Source: Bacteroidales bacterium
GTDB lineage: Bacteria; Bacteroidota; Bacteroidia; Bacteroidales; UBA932
Length of the DNA: 64,000 nt
Reading direction: 5' to 3'
NCBI GenBank assembly: GCA_024401745.1
Contig: JAKSKK010000004.1
Location: 1 to 64,000 of the forward strand
The notes under the pieces were generated by a model. It was not told the DNA's origin. It saw only the letters and a list, made by a program, of their open reading frames with translations, and ran no database searches. Positions 46,484-54,908 of this stretch are shown here, in pieces. Numbering within the stretch: position 1 is the first letter of the stretch; each line of letters begins with the position of its first letter. The position numbers and the translations under genes were made by a program.

Positions 46484-48886
46484 ATGAAGAAACTGGACAG
46501 ATTTCTCCTCAAGCAGTTTATCGGACCCTTCGTCGCGATACTGATTGTCGTGATATTTGTCCTCATGATGCACTTCCTCTGGCTCTACATCGACGAGCTG
46601 GTAGGCAAGGGCCTCAGCCTCAAGGTCATACTTGAATTCCTGATGTGGGGCATCTGCACCATCCTCCCGATGGCGCTGCCCCTCTCTACATTGCTCGCCT
46701 CCATGATGGTGGTGGGCAATCTTGCTGAAAACAAGGAACTCATGGCCCTCAAGGCATCCGGCATCTCGCTTGCCAGGATCATGGCCCCTCTCACAGTGGC
46801 CTCGCTCATCATCGCCATAGGAGCCTACTTCTCAGGATCGAAGCTGGTGCCTCACGCATACAACGAGATATTCACTCTCAGGGATGACATCGGCCGTACC
46901 AAGGACGAGATCAAGATTCCTAACGGAACGTTCTACGATGGAATCGAAGGATATATCCTCCGCGTGGACGACCAGAACAAGGACAACGGCATGCTCTACG
47001 GCGTGATGGTCTATGACCACACGGGCAACAAGGGCAACACCCTGGTCACCCTGGCCGATTCCGCCACGATGAAGATGAGCAAGGCGAAGGACTACCTCGT
47101 GTTCACCCTCTTCAATGGCTCGAACTATCAGGAGACCAACACCCGTACCTACCGCGACACGACCCTCGACCTCCAGCACGTCTCATTTGCCAGGCAGGAG
47201 CTGATCATCCCTCTGGAGAACTATTCCTTCCAGAAGTCGGACTCCAGCCGCTTCGGCGACCAGGTCAAGTGCCTGAGCGTGGATGACCTGAAGTTCTTCA
47301 GCGACTCGCTTGACACACAGATCCAGAAGATGCACGACCAGCATCTTTCTGAGTTCGTGAAGAACCCCGGCATATACATGCACAGGCAGCTCGACACTTC
47401 CGTCCACACCACTGCGACCCTTCCGTTCGAATACGAGGGCGCCGGCAGCTGGGAGACTCTGGCAAAGAGGGCCGAAGCTTTCCAGAAGGCCGCATACAAC
47501 GCCGACAGGCTGGTTCAGGACATGACTTCCGACGGGCACGACGTTTACGAGTACTACTACTACGTGTACAAGTCTGACACCGAACTGCTCGTGAAGTTCG
47601 CGCAGGCCCTGGCATGCTTCATACTCTTCTTCATAGGCGCCCCGCTGGGCGCGCTCATAAAGAAGGGCGGACTTGGCACCAGCGCCATCGTGAGCGTGCT
47701 GTTCTTCGTGCTGTACTACATTGTGGACATATCGGGCACCAAGCTTTCAAGGGACGGAAACATCAGCGCGGTCGCTGGTGCATTCTCCGCGTCGATGGTG
47801 CTGATTCCGATAGGTGCCTTCCTGACCTGGAAGGCGGTCAACGACTCAGAAATCTTCAATATGGATTCCATATCAAACTGGTGGCGCAAGCTCAAGAGCC
47901 GTGTGTCACGCTTCTTCCGCCCTGTACGTATCGTGTACATGGGCACACCCGAATTCGCAGTGGCTCCTCTGGATGCCATAATCAAGAAGGGCTACAACGT
48001 CGTGGGTGTCGTGACTGTTGCCGACAAGCCCTCTGGCCGCGGCCTCAAGGTGAACCAGAGCGCCGTGAAGCAGTATGCGGTGGAACATGGTATCCCCGTG
48101 CTGCAGCCGGTCAAGCTCAAGGATCCCGAGTTCCTCGAGGCCCTCAAGACCTGGAAGGCCGACATGTTTGTGGTTGTTGCGTTCCGCATGCTTCCTGAGG
48201 AAGTGTGGAGCATGCCCCGCCTCGGCACATTCAACCTGCACGCCGCCCTGCTGCCTCAGTACCGCGGTGCAGCGCCTATCAACTGGGCTGTGATCAACGG
48301 CGAGAGGATGACAGGCGTCACCACCTTCATGATAGACAAGAACATCGACACAGGTGGAATCATACTCCGTGAGGAATGCCGCATAAGCGATACCGACACC
48401 GCAGGTGACGTCCACGACCGTCTCATGGCCATGGGCTCCGAGCTCGTCGTGCAGACCGTCGAGGGCATCATACAGCACAATGTCGAGACCCGCGTGCAGA
48501 GGAGCTTCATCCAGGGCAGCGAGGTGCTCAAGCCTGCACCCAAGCTCACGCGCGAGACCTGCCACATCGACTGGCACGACACCACCGAGCATATCTACAA
48601 CCTCATCCGAGGCCTCAGCCCGTATCCCACGGCATTCACTGAGATCGTCGGCCCTGAAGGCAATGCCCTGCAGCTGAAGATCTTCATGGCGGAACGTTCC
48701 GACATGCACGCTGAGCCGGGCACCATCCTTTCCGACGGCAAGACCTTCCTTGCCATCGCCACCTCCGACGGTGCGATCAGCATCAAGGACCTGCAGCTCA
48801 GCGGAAAGAAGAGGATGGACGTGAAGGCCTTCCTGCTCGGGTTCCGCGATCCTCAGGACTGGCGCACTTTAGATAACTGTGCGTAA
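46484..48886 (+). CDS. Fusion of LptF/LptG-type permease and methionyl-tRNA formyltransferase
   Basis: This uninterrupted 800-residue frame has two parts. Residues 1 to about 460 are an LptF/LptG (YjgP/YjgQ) permease: three N-terminal membrane helices, a periplasmic beta-jellyroll of about 250 residues and three C-terminal helices (KFAQALACFILFFIGAPLGA, SVLFFVLYYIVDIS, GAFSASMVLIPIGAFL), ending on the cytoplasmic side. After a short basic linker (WWRKLKSRVSRFFR), residues 481-800 are a full Fmt: RIVYMGTPEFAV, the catalytic Asn/His in FNLHAALLPQYRGAAPI and Asp in NIDTGGII. No stop separates them, and a start codon at GTG (V484) would cut into the first beta strand. The permease exports lipopolysaccharide with LptB; Fmt formylates initiator tRNA. 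Confidence 0.9.
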   Translation: MKKLDRFLLKQFIGPFVAILIVVIFVLMMHFLWLYIDELVGKGLSLKVILEFLMWGICTILPMALPLSTLLASMMVVGNLAENKELMALKASGISLARIMAPLTVASLIIAIGAYFSGSKLVPHAYNEIFTLRDDIGRTKDEIKIPNGTFYDGIEGYILRVDDQNKDNGMLYGVMVYDHTGNKGNTLVTLADSATMKMSKAKDYLVFTLFNGSNYQETNTRTYRDTTLDLQHVSFARQELIIPLENYSFQKSDSSRFGDQVKCLSVDDLKFFSDSLDTQIQKMHDQHLSEFVKNPGIYMHRQLDTSVHTTATLPFEYEGAGSWETLAKRAEAFQKAAYNADRLVQDMTSDGHDVYEYYYYVYKSDTELLVKFAQALACFILFFIGAPLGALIKKGGLGTSAIVSVLFFVLYYIVDISGTKLSRDGNISAVAGAFSASMVLIPIGAFLTWKAVNDSEIFNMDSISNWWRKLKSRVSRFFRPVRIVYMGTPEFAVAPLDAIIKKGYNVVGVVTVADKPSGRGLKVNQSAVKQYAVEHGIPVLQPVKLKDPEFLEALKTWKADMFVVVAFRMLPEEVWSMPRLGTFNLHAALLPQYRGAAPINWAVINGERMTGVTTFMIDKNIDTGGIILREECRISDTDTAGDVHDRLMAMGSELVVQTVEGIIQHNVETRVQRSFIQGSEVLKPAPKLTRETCHIDWHDTTEHIYNLIRGLSPYPTAFTEIVGPEGNALQLKIFMAERSDMHAEPGTILSDGKTFLAIATSDGAISIKDLQLSGKKRMDVKAFLLGFRDPQDWRTLDNCA

Positions 48887-48901
48887 TTCCCAAAAAATGA
48901 G

Positions 48902-48909
48902 TATCTTTG
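48902..48909 (+). promoter_or_regulatory. -7 promoter box TATCTTTG, near-leaderless
   Basis: TATCTTTG begins 14 bases before ATG 48916 of the first M23 peptidase gene and lies 15 bp after the stop of lptF-fmt. Confidence 0.55.
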
Positions 48910-48915
48910 CCGTCT

Positions 48916-49932
48916 ATGGCAAAGTGGGTCTACAATCCGGAAACGCTTCTTTACGAACCTCAGAACGAACCTAGACGTTCCAAGGTTCTGAGAGTCTGCG
49001 TACTGGTGATAATAGCCCCGGCCCTTGTGTGGCTGTACTTCTGGCTCTACACCTCGGTGTTCGGCTTCGAGCTTCCCAAGACTGCGATCCTGCGCCGCCA
49101 GAATGCCAGATATCAGGCCAAGCTTGAGCTCCTGAACAGGCAGATGGACCTCTACGAGGAGAGCCTGCAGGGGATCGAGGAGCGCGACGACCACGTGTAC
49201 CGCTCAATCTACGGTCTGGGAGACATCCCAGACAAGCTCAAGTTCTCAGGCTTCGCAGGTGAGAACAGATATGCCTATCTCGACGAATACGGCGCCAACG
49301 CCTACCTCAAGTCGACCATATACAGGATGGACCAGCTCACCAAGCGCAGCTATGTGCAGAGCAAGTCGCTTGACGAGGTGAGCCAGCTCGCCCGTGATGC
49401 CGGCGACATGATAGCCTGCGTGCCTTCGGTGCCGCCTATCTGCCCGGAGCCCGGCAGGTATCATCTGTCAAGCCCCTTCGGGCACAGGACCGACCCTGTG
49501 TATGGCGGAAGCGAGAACCATTCGGGCCAGGACATAGCTACCCATCGCGGTAATCCGGTGTATGCCACCGGAGACGGTGTGGTTGAGGTTGCGGAGTTCA
49601 ATTTCAGGGGATACGGCAACGAGGTCGTCATCGACCACGGCTACGGCTACAAGTCGCATTACGCCCATCTGAACACCATAGAGGTGGTGCCCGGCATGAA
49701 GGTCAGGAGAGGGGAGCGCATAGGCAGCGTGGGAAGCTCCGGCAAGTCCACCGGCTGCCACCTGCACTATGAGGTGATATACCGCGGGGCCTTCGTGAAC
49801 CCCATGAGCTACATGGACATGGAGATGCCCGTTTCGGAGTTCAAGGCCATGGTGGCCGGCAGAGAGGCCGAGAGCCCGCACGGCAAGCGCACCAGCACCA
49901 GTGAGATTCTTAACAGGAGGAAGACGAAGTGA
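48916..49932 (+). CDS. M23-family metallopeptidase, membrane-anchored
   Basis: The 338-residue protein begins at ATG 48916 (MAKWVYNPETLLYEP). It has one N-terminal membrane helix (VLVIIAPALVWLYFWLYT), a coiled coil (about 60-95) and a LytM domain with zinc ligands in ENHSGQDIATHRG, HYAHLN and HLHYEV. It should cut or regulate cleavage of peptidoglycan cross-links in the periplasm. Its stop overlaps the start region of a second M23 gene. The alaS/M23/MerR neighbourhood is, as I recall, conserved in Bacteroidales. Confidence 0.93.
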   Translation: MAKWVYNPETLLYEPQNEPRRSKVLRVCVLVIIAPALVWLYFWLYTSVFGFELPKTAILRRQNARYQAKLELLNRQMDLYEESLQGIEERDDHVYRSIYGLGDIPDKLKFSGFAGENRYAYLDEYGANAYLKSTIYRMDQLTKRSYVQSKSLDEVSQLARDAGDMIACVPSVPPICPEPGRYHLSSPFGHRTDPVYGGSENHSGQDIATHRGNPVYATGDGVVEVAEFNFRGYGNEVVIDHGYGYKSHYAHLNTIEVVPGMKVRRGERIGSVGSSGKSTGCHLHYEVIYRGAFVNPMSYMDMEMPVSEFKAMVAGREAESPHGKRTSTSEILNRRKTK

Positions 49933-50879
49933 TGAAGAACAAGGAACTGGACCAGATAACGCACAAGGTCGAGGAAGCTACGCACAGGGTGTGGCGCCTC
50001 GTCCGGGGCATACTGCTGTATTTTATTGGTACAGTGGCTCTTACTGCGTTTGCGTATACCATATTCGCACTTGTCTTCAGCACCGACGTCGAGCGCCGTC
50101 TGCACCGCGAGAACAAGATGTACGAGCAGCTCCTGCCTGAGCTCGAGCCTCGCCAGCAGCTCCTCTCCGATGCCGTTGAGGTCCTCGAGGACAAGGACAA
50201 CAGGATATACGACAGGATGTTCCATGCCGCGGCCCCTTCAGTGGACCCCATGTCGAGCCTGGACTTCCTCTTCGCGTCAGACACCATACCCGACACCAAG
50301 CTCGTCAGCTATGTCAGAGACAAGTCCGATGCCCTGGTCTCCAGGGTTCCGGACATCGATGCCGCCTTCGAGAAGATCATACGCACGATCGCTGACTCGT
50401 CGTTCGTGATGCCTCCTATGAGCATGCCGCTCAAGGACGTGAGCTACCCTCAGGTGGGAGCATCCTGCGGCAGCAAGATGAGTCCTTTCCTGAAGGCCTA
50501 CGTGCAGCATGGCGGCATAGACCTGATAGTGAACCGCGGCACCGACGTATATGCCACCGCCGCCGGAGTGGTTGGGGAAGGTACGGGCAGGTCCAAGACC
50601 AGCGGCAACACCGTGGTCATCAGACATGACGGCGGATATTCCACCATGTACGCCCATCTCGACAACGTGACAGTCTCACGCGGGCAGAGAGTCAGGCGCG
50701 GGCAGAAGATAGGAACGGTGGGCATGACGGGAAAGGCCTTCGCGCCCCATCTGCACTATGAAGTGCACAAGGACAGCCTTGTGCTGGACCCTGTGCACCA
50801 TTTCTTCTCCGACGTCGAGCCTCAGGACTATGCGAATTACCTGTATATGTCAGTAAACACCTTGCAATCAATGGATTAA
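49932..50879 (+). CDS. Second M23-family metallopeptidase, membrane-anchored
   Basis: The 315-residue paralogue starts at ATG 49932, overlapping the previous TGA; a GTG one codon earlier is possible. It has the same layout: an N-terminal helix (GILLYFIGTVALTAFAYTIF), a coiled coil and a LytM domain with ligands in VQHGGIDLIVNRG, MYAHLDN and HLHYEVH. Both copies keep the metal ligands, so both may be active. They probably work as a pair in cell-wall remodelling. Confidence 0.92.
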   Translation: MKNKELDQITHKVEEATHRVWRLVRGILLYFIGTVALTAFAYTIFALVFSTDVERRLHRENKMYEQLLPELEPRQQLLSDAVEVLEDKDNRIYDRMFHAAAPSVDPMSSLDFLFASDTIPDTKLVSYVRDKSDALVSRVPDIDAAFEKIIRTIADSSFVMPPMSMPLKDVSYPQVGASCGSKMSPFLKAYVQHGGIDLIVNRGTDVYATAAGVVGEGTGRSKTSGNTVVIRHDGGYSTMYAHLDNVTVSRGQRVRRGQKIGTVGMTGKAFAPHLHYEVHKDSLVLDPVHHFFSDVEPQDYANYLYMSVNTLQSMD

Positions 50880-50885
50880 CCAAAT

Positions 50886-51203
50886 ATGGAGAAACTATTC
50901 TATTCAATCAGCGAAGCAGCCGAGATCATAGGGGAGAGCGTCTCTCTCGTGAGATTCTGGTCAAACTCTTTCGAGTCGTTCATCAAGCCTCACCGCAACG
51001 GCAAGGGCAACAGGATGTACTCTGCAGCGGACATCGAGACCCTCAAGCAGATCCATCTCCTCGTGAAGGAGAAGGGCATGACCCTGGAAGGTGCCGCCGG
51101 CGTCCTGAGCTCCGGCAGGAGCAAGGTGCAGCACAATGTGAAGGCGCTTGACTCGCTCAAGGAAATTCGTGCTCAACTTGTGGAAATAAAGAAGTCTCTT
51201 TAG
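50886..51203 (+). CDS. MerR-family transcriptional regulator (small)
   Basis: The 105-residue protein has a MerR winged helix-turn-helix (YSISEAAEIIGESVSLVRFW, GNRMYSAADIETLKQIHLLV) and a short C-terminal helix, without an effector domain. It starts 6 bp after the second M23 gene and is probably cotranscribed with it. The target and signal are unknown. Confidence 0.88.
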   Translation: MEKLFYSISEAAEIIGESVSLVRFWSNSFESFIKPHRNGKGNRMYSAADIETLKQIHLLVKEKGMTLEGAAGVLSSGRSKVQHNVKALDSLKEIRAQLVEIKKSL

Positions 51204-51215
51204 AAGAAATTTTCA

Positions 51216-51223
51216 TAACTTTG
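51216..51223 (+). promoter_or_regulatory. -7 promoter box TAACTTTG
   Basis: TAACTTTG fits TAnnTTTG and ends 36 bases before the ATG at 51260. Confidence 0.5.
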
Positions 51224-51259
51224 TAAGCTTATTATTAAACGGAAACAAATACTATCAAT

Positions 51260-52078
51260 ATGGCAACCGCTAAGACAAAAAAAGTTCAGACTCCCATTGA
51301 CGAAAGGGAGACTTTCGTGTCCCTTCAGAAATCATTCGCAGAGACCGAGCAGAGCGTAGAGGAAAAGCTCAAGGTCCTCTACGAGCTCCAGCAGGCAGAC
51401 AATGAAATCGACAAGCTCGTGCAGCTTCGCGGAGAACTCCCCGCAGAGGTTCAGGCACTCGAGGCCGAGGTGGCTACCTTCAAGGGTAAGCTCGCCCGCA
51501 TCGACGAGATCATTGCTCAGTTCAATGCATCGATCAAGGATTCTGAGCAGGACATCATCGACCGCAACGCAGACATCGACAAATATCAGAAGCAGCTCGA
51601 GAACATCAGCAACAGCCGCGAGTACGACTCCATCAACAAGGAGCTCGAGAACCTTAACCTCGAGCGTGCCATCGCCGAGAAGAAGATCCGCGAGTCACGC
51701 GAGCGCATCGAGGAGTGCAAGAACGACGCTGAGATCATAGGCGAGCGCCTCGCCATCCGCGAGCAGGACCTCGAGGCAAAGAACGAGGAACTTGCAAACA
51801 TCGTGGAGTCCACAGCTGCCGAGGAGGCTACACTCCAGGCACGCAGGGATGCCTGCGCAGCCAAGATCGACGAGCGTACCATGAGCGCATACAACCGTAT
51901 CCGCGCAAGCGTTCACAACCACCTCGCAGTGGTTCCCGTATTCAACGGTGACTCATGCGGAGGATGCTTCAGCACCATCACTCCCCAGCGTATCCTCGAC
52001 ATCCAGTCAGGCAAGAAGCTCGTCATCTGCGAGCACTGCGGCCGTATCATCGTAGCAACTGAAACTCCCGCCGAATAA
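51260..52078 (+). CDS. Coiled-coil protein with C-terminal C4 zinc ribbon
   Basis: The 272-residue protein has a long coiled coil (about 30-205) and a C-terminal zinc ribbon with Cys pairs in SCGGCFSTI and CEHCGRII. This is the layout of the DUF164/zf-RING_7 (CdsZ-like) family, thought to bind nucleic acid or act as a translation-linked adaptor in some bacteria. The stop lies 2 bp before dnaB. The specific role is unknown. Confidence 0.85.
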   Translation: MATAKTKKVQTPIDERETFVSLQKSFAETEQSVEEKLKVLYELQQADNEIDKLVQLRGELPAEVQALEAEVATFKGKLARIDEIIAQFNASIKDSEQDIIDRNADIDKYQKQLENISNSREYDSINKELENLNLERAIAEKKIRESRERIEECKNDAEIIGERLAIREQDLEAKNEELANIVESTAAEEATLQARRDACAAKIDERTMSAYNRIRASVHNHLAVVPVFNGDSCGGCFSTITPQRILDIQSGKKLVICEHCGRIIVATETPAE

Positions 52079-52080
52079 TC

Positions 52081-53595
52081 ATGCCCGAACAGCAGAAGCA
52101 GCGGACACAGCGCCGCAAGGACAAGGAGGCAGACCTCGATAACATAGGCCTGGAGATCGGCAACAAGCCGCCTCAGGCCCTTGACGTCGAGGAGGCAGTC
52201 CTTGGTGCCATGCTCCTTGAGCCGTCCTGCGTGGACCAGGCCATGGAGGAACTTACTCCCGACTGCTTCTACGACCCCAGGCACAAGCTGATCTTCACAG
52301 CAATGTCAGCCCTGGTGGTGGACCACACCTCAGTGGACATCATCACCGTGAGCGCCAAGCTCAGGGAGCAGGGCAAGCTCGAGGACGTGGGTGGCGCGGT
52401 AGTGCTGGCAAACCTTTCCGAGAAGGTGGGTTCCGCCGCACATATCGAGTACTACGTCAAGATCCTCAAGCAGAAGACCATACAGCGCAACCTCATCAAG
52501 GCTTCCTACGACGTCCTCAAGGACTCCTACGACGAGTCCATCAAGGTCGACGAGCTCATAGACAAGGCCCAGTCCAGGATCTATGACGCCGTGCAGTCCA
52601 ACCTGCGCAAGGAGGTCCAGGACATCGGCTCCATCATCAACGAGGCCATGGCCGACATCGAGGATGCCCAGAAGAGCACCGGCCTCAACGGCGTGCCTTC
52701 AGGCTTCAAGAGCATCGACGTCATAACCCAGGGCTGGCAGAAGTCCGACCTCATAATCCTGGCCGCACGTCCTTCAGTGGGTAAGACAGCGTTCTCGCTC
52801 AACCTTGCCCGCAACGCCGCTGTTGACCATCAGATGCCGGTTGCGTTCTTCTCTCTCGAGATGTCCTCCATCCAGCTCGCCAAGCGTCTGATGACCAGCG
52901 AGTCTGGACTCAGCGCCGACAAGATCAAGGGTGGCCGCAAGCTGGAACCCTACGAGTGGGAACAGCTGGAATACAAGCTCAAGGCATTGGCCAACGCACC
53001 TCTGTACATCGACGACACCCCCGGCATTCAGCTCATGGAGTTCCGCACCAAGGCAAAGAACCTGGTGAAGAACAAGGGCGTGCGCCTCATCTTCGTGGAC
53101 TACCTGCAGCTCATGCAGGGCCCCATCGAACTCAGGGGCATGCGCGAGCAGGAGGTCGCCGCTATCTCACGTACCCTCAAGGCCACCGCCAAGGAACTGA
53201 ACGTGCCCATCATCGCGCTGTCTCAGCTCTCACGCCAGGCAGTGCAGAGGCAGGGCGGCGGCGGAAAGCCCGTGCTCAGCGACCTTCGTGAATCCGGTTC
53301 AATCGAGCAGGATGCCGATATGGTTCTGTTCATCCACCGTCCCGACTTCGTGGGCCTGTCAGAGAATCCTGAGGACCGCGAGAAGACGCAGATCATCATA
53401 GCCAAGCACCGTAACGGTGAGACCAAGGACATCGACATGGTCTTCAAGAGCGAGCAGATACGCTTCATGGAAATCGACGAGGCCCTCGACGTGCAGGCTG
53501 CGCGCCCTGTGGAGTCAGCCATGAACAGCGCACCCTTCGACGCCCCGTACGACGCCGGTGCATACGGTGCATTCCCTACACCAACTGATTTCTAG
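52081..53595 (+). CDS. dnaB: Replicative DNA helicase
   Basis: The 504-residue helicase has the N-terminal primase-binding domain (PQALDVEEAVLGAMLLEP), Walker A in ARPSVGKTAFSLN, Walker B in LIFVDYLQLM, and the R-finger/H4 region (ALSQLSRQAVQR, DLRESGSIEQDADMV). It unwinds DNA at replication forks as a hexamer. No intein is present. It follows the zinc-ribbon gene by 2 bp and precedes rseC by 6 bp. Confidence 0.97.
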   Translation: MPEQQKQRTQRRKDKEADLDNIGLEIGNKPPQALDVEEAVLGAMLLEPSCVDQAMEELTPDCFYDPRHKLIFTAMSALVVDHTSVDIITVSAKLREQGKLEDVGGAVVLANLSEKVGSAAHIEYYVKILKQKTIQRNLIKASYDVLKDSYDESIKVDELIDKAQSRIYDAVQSNLRKEVQDIGSIINEAMADIEDAQKSTGLNGVPSGFKSIDVITQGWQKSDLIILAARPSVGKTAFSLNLARNAAVDHQMPVAFFSLEMSSIQLAKRLMTSESGLSADKIKGGRKLEPYEWEQLEYKLKALANAPLYIDDTPGIQLMEFRTKAKNLVKNKGVRLIFVDYLQLMQGPIELRGMREQEVAAISRTLKATAKELNVPIIALSQLSRQAVQRQGGGGKPVLSDLRESGSIEQDADMVLFIHRPDFVGLSENPEDREKTQIIIAKHRNGETKDIDMVFKSEQIRFMEIDEALDVQAARPVESAMNSAPFDAPYDAGAYGAFPTPTDF

Positions 53596-53601
53596 CAAGT
53601 T

Positions 53602-54015
53602 ATGGCAGAAGAGGTTTCGCATGTCGGCAGGATCGTGGAAATAACTCCCGAGTTCACTACGGTGGAGATTGTTTCCGAGTCTGCCTGCAGTTCCTGCCAT
53701 GCCAAGGGCCTCTGCTCTCTGGGCGAGTCCAAGACCAAGGCCATACAGGTTCCCACCCGCGGATGGGACAGCTACAAGGTCGGAGACGAAGTCGACGTCA
53801 CCCTGAGCGCAAGCATGGGCCACAAGGCGGTGTGGATTGCCTACATGATCCCCCTGGCATTGCTCATGGCCGTGCTTCTCATCCTCATGGGATGCGGAGT
53901 CGGCGAACTCGCGTCAGGCCTCTGGGCCATCGGTGCCGTGGCGGTATACTACCTGTGCATCAAGCTTCTGGGCAAGCGCCTCAAGAACGAATATATTTTT
54001 AACATCAAACGATAA
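53602..54015 (+). CDS. rseC: RseC/MucC-family membrane protein
   Basis: The 137-residue protein has the family Cys pattern in SACSSCHAKGLCSLG and two membrane helices (VWIAYMIPLALLMAVLLILM and GLWAIGAVAVYYLCIKLL). RseC-like proteins commonly precede rnf operons and are linked to Rnf assembly or SoxR reduction. Its TAA overlaps the ATG of rnfB by one base, so it is part of this operon. Confidence 0.9.
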   Translation: MAEEVSHVGRIVEITPEFTTVEIVSESACSSCHAKGLCSLGESKTKAIQVPTRGWDSYKVGDEVDVTLSASMGHKAVWIAYMIPLALLMAVLLILMGCGVGELASGLWAIGAVAVYYLCIKLLGKRLKNEYIFNIKR

Positions 54016-54908
54016 TGACTAATACAATCCTCTGGACTATCGTGATTCTCACAGTCCTTGGCCTGCTGCTGTCGCTCATCCTCTTCTGGGTGGCGAAGAA
54101 GTTCAAGGTCGAGGAGGACCCGAGAATCGACGAGGTTGAGAAGGTGATGCCCGGTGCAAACTGCGGCGGCTGCGGTTTCGCAGGATGCCGTGCTTTCGCC
54201 GATGCTGCAGTGCACGCTCCCAATCTCGACAACAACTACTGCCCGGTCGGCGGTAATGAGGTGATGAAGAAAGTGGCCGACATACTCGGTTATCAGGTCA
54301 CTGAGAAGGCTCCCATGGTGGCTGTGGTCCGCTGCAACGGAAGTTGCCAGAACCGCCCCGTGGTCAACGAGTACGACGGCGACATGTCCTGCCGCGTGAA
54401 GGCTGCCCTCTACAGCGGCGACACCGGCTGCGCATTCGGCTGCCTCGGCTGCGGTGACTGCGTGAACGCCTGCCAGTTCGGTGCCATCAGCATGAATCCC
54501 GAGACCGGCCTCCCCGTTGTCGACGAGACCAAGTGTACGGCCTGCGGCGCCTGTGCAAAGGCCTGCCCCAAGCACGTGATCGAGATCCGCAACGCCGGCA
54601 CCACACCCCGCAACACCCGCCGCGTGTATGTATCATGCGTAAACAAGGACAAGGGTGGAGTGGCACGCAAGGCCTGCACCGCTGCCTGCATAGGCTGCGG
54701 CAAGTGCGCCAAGGTGTGCAAGTTCGACGCCATCACCATCCAGGACAATCTGTGCTACATCGACTATGCAAAGTGCAAGGCCTGTGGACAGTGCGTCTTC
54801 GAGTGCCCTACAGGTGCCATACATGCAGTGAACTTCGAGCCCAAGAAGGTTGAGCCGAAGCCTGTACAGCCCGTTGAACCCGTAAAGAAGGAGGCTGCAA
54901 ATGAATAA
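54015..54908 (+). CDS. rnfB: Rnf complex subunit B, ferredoxin-type
   Basis: The 297-residue subunit has one N-terminal membrane helix, the 4Fe-4S motif ANCGGCGFAGCRAFA and four ferredoxin motifs (CLGCGDCVNACQ, CTACGACAKACP, CIGCGKCAKVCK, CKACGQCVFECP), with a Pro/Lys-rich tail. It takes electrons from reduced ferredoxin on the cytoplasmic side. It overlaps rnfC by 8 bp. Confidence 0.96.
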   Translation: MTNTILWTIVILTVLGLLLSLILFWVAKKFKVEEDPRIDEVEKVMPGANCGGCGFAGCRAFADAAVHAPNLDNNYCPVGGNEVMKKVADILGYQVTEKAPMVAVVRCNGSCQNRPVVNEYDGDMSCRVKAALYSGDTGCAFGCLGCGDCVNACQFGAISMNPETGLPVVDETKCTACGACAKACPKHVIEIRNAGTTPRNTRRVYVSCVNKDKGGVARKACTAACIGCGKCAKVCKFDAITIQDNLCYIDYAKCKACGQCVFECPTGAIHAVNFEPKKVEPKPVQPVEPVKKEAANE

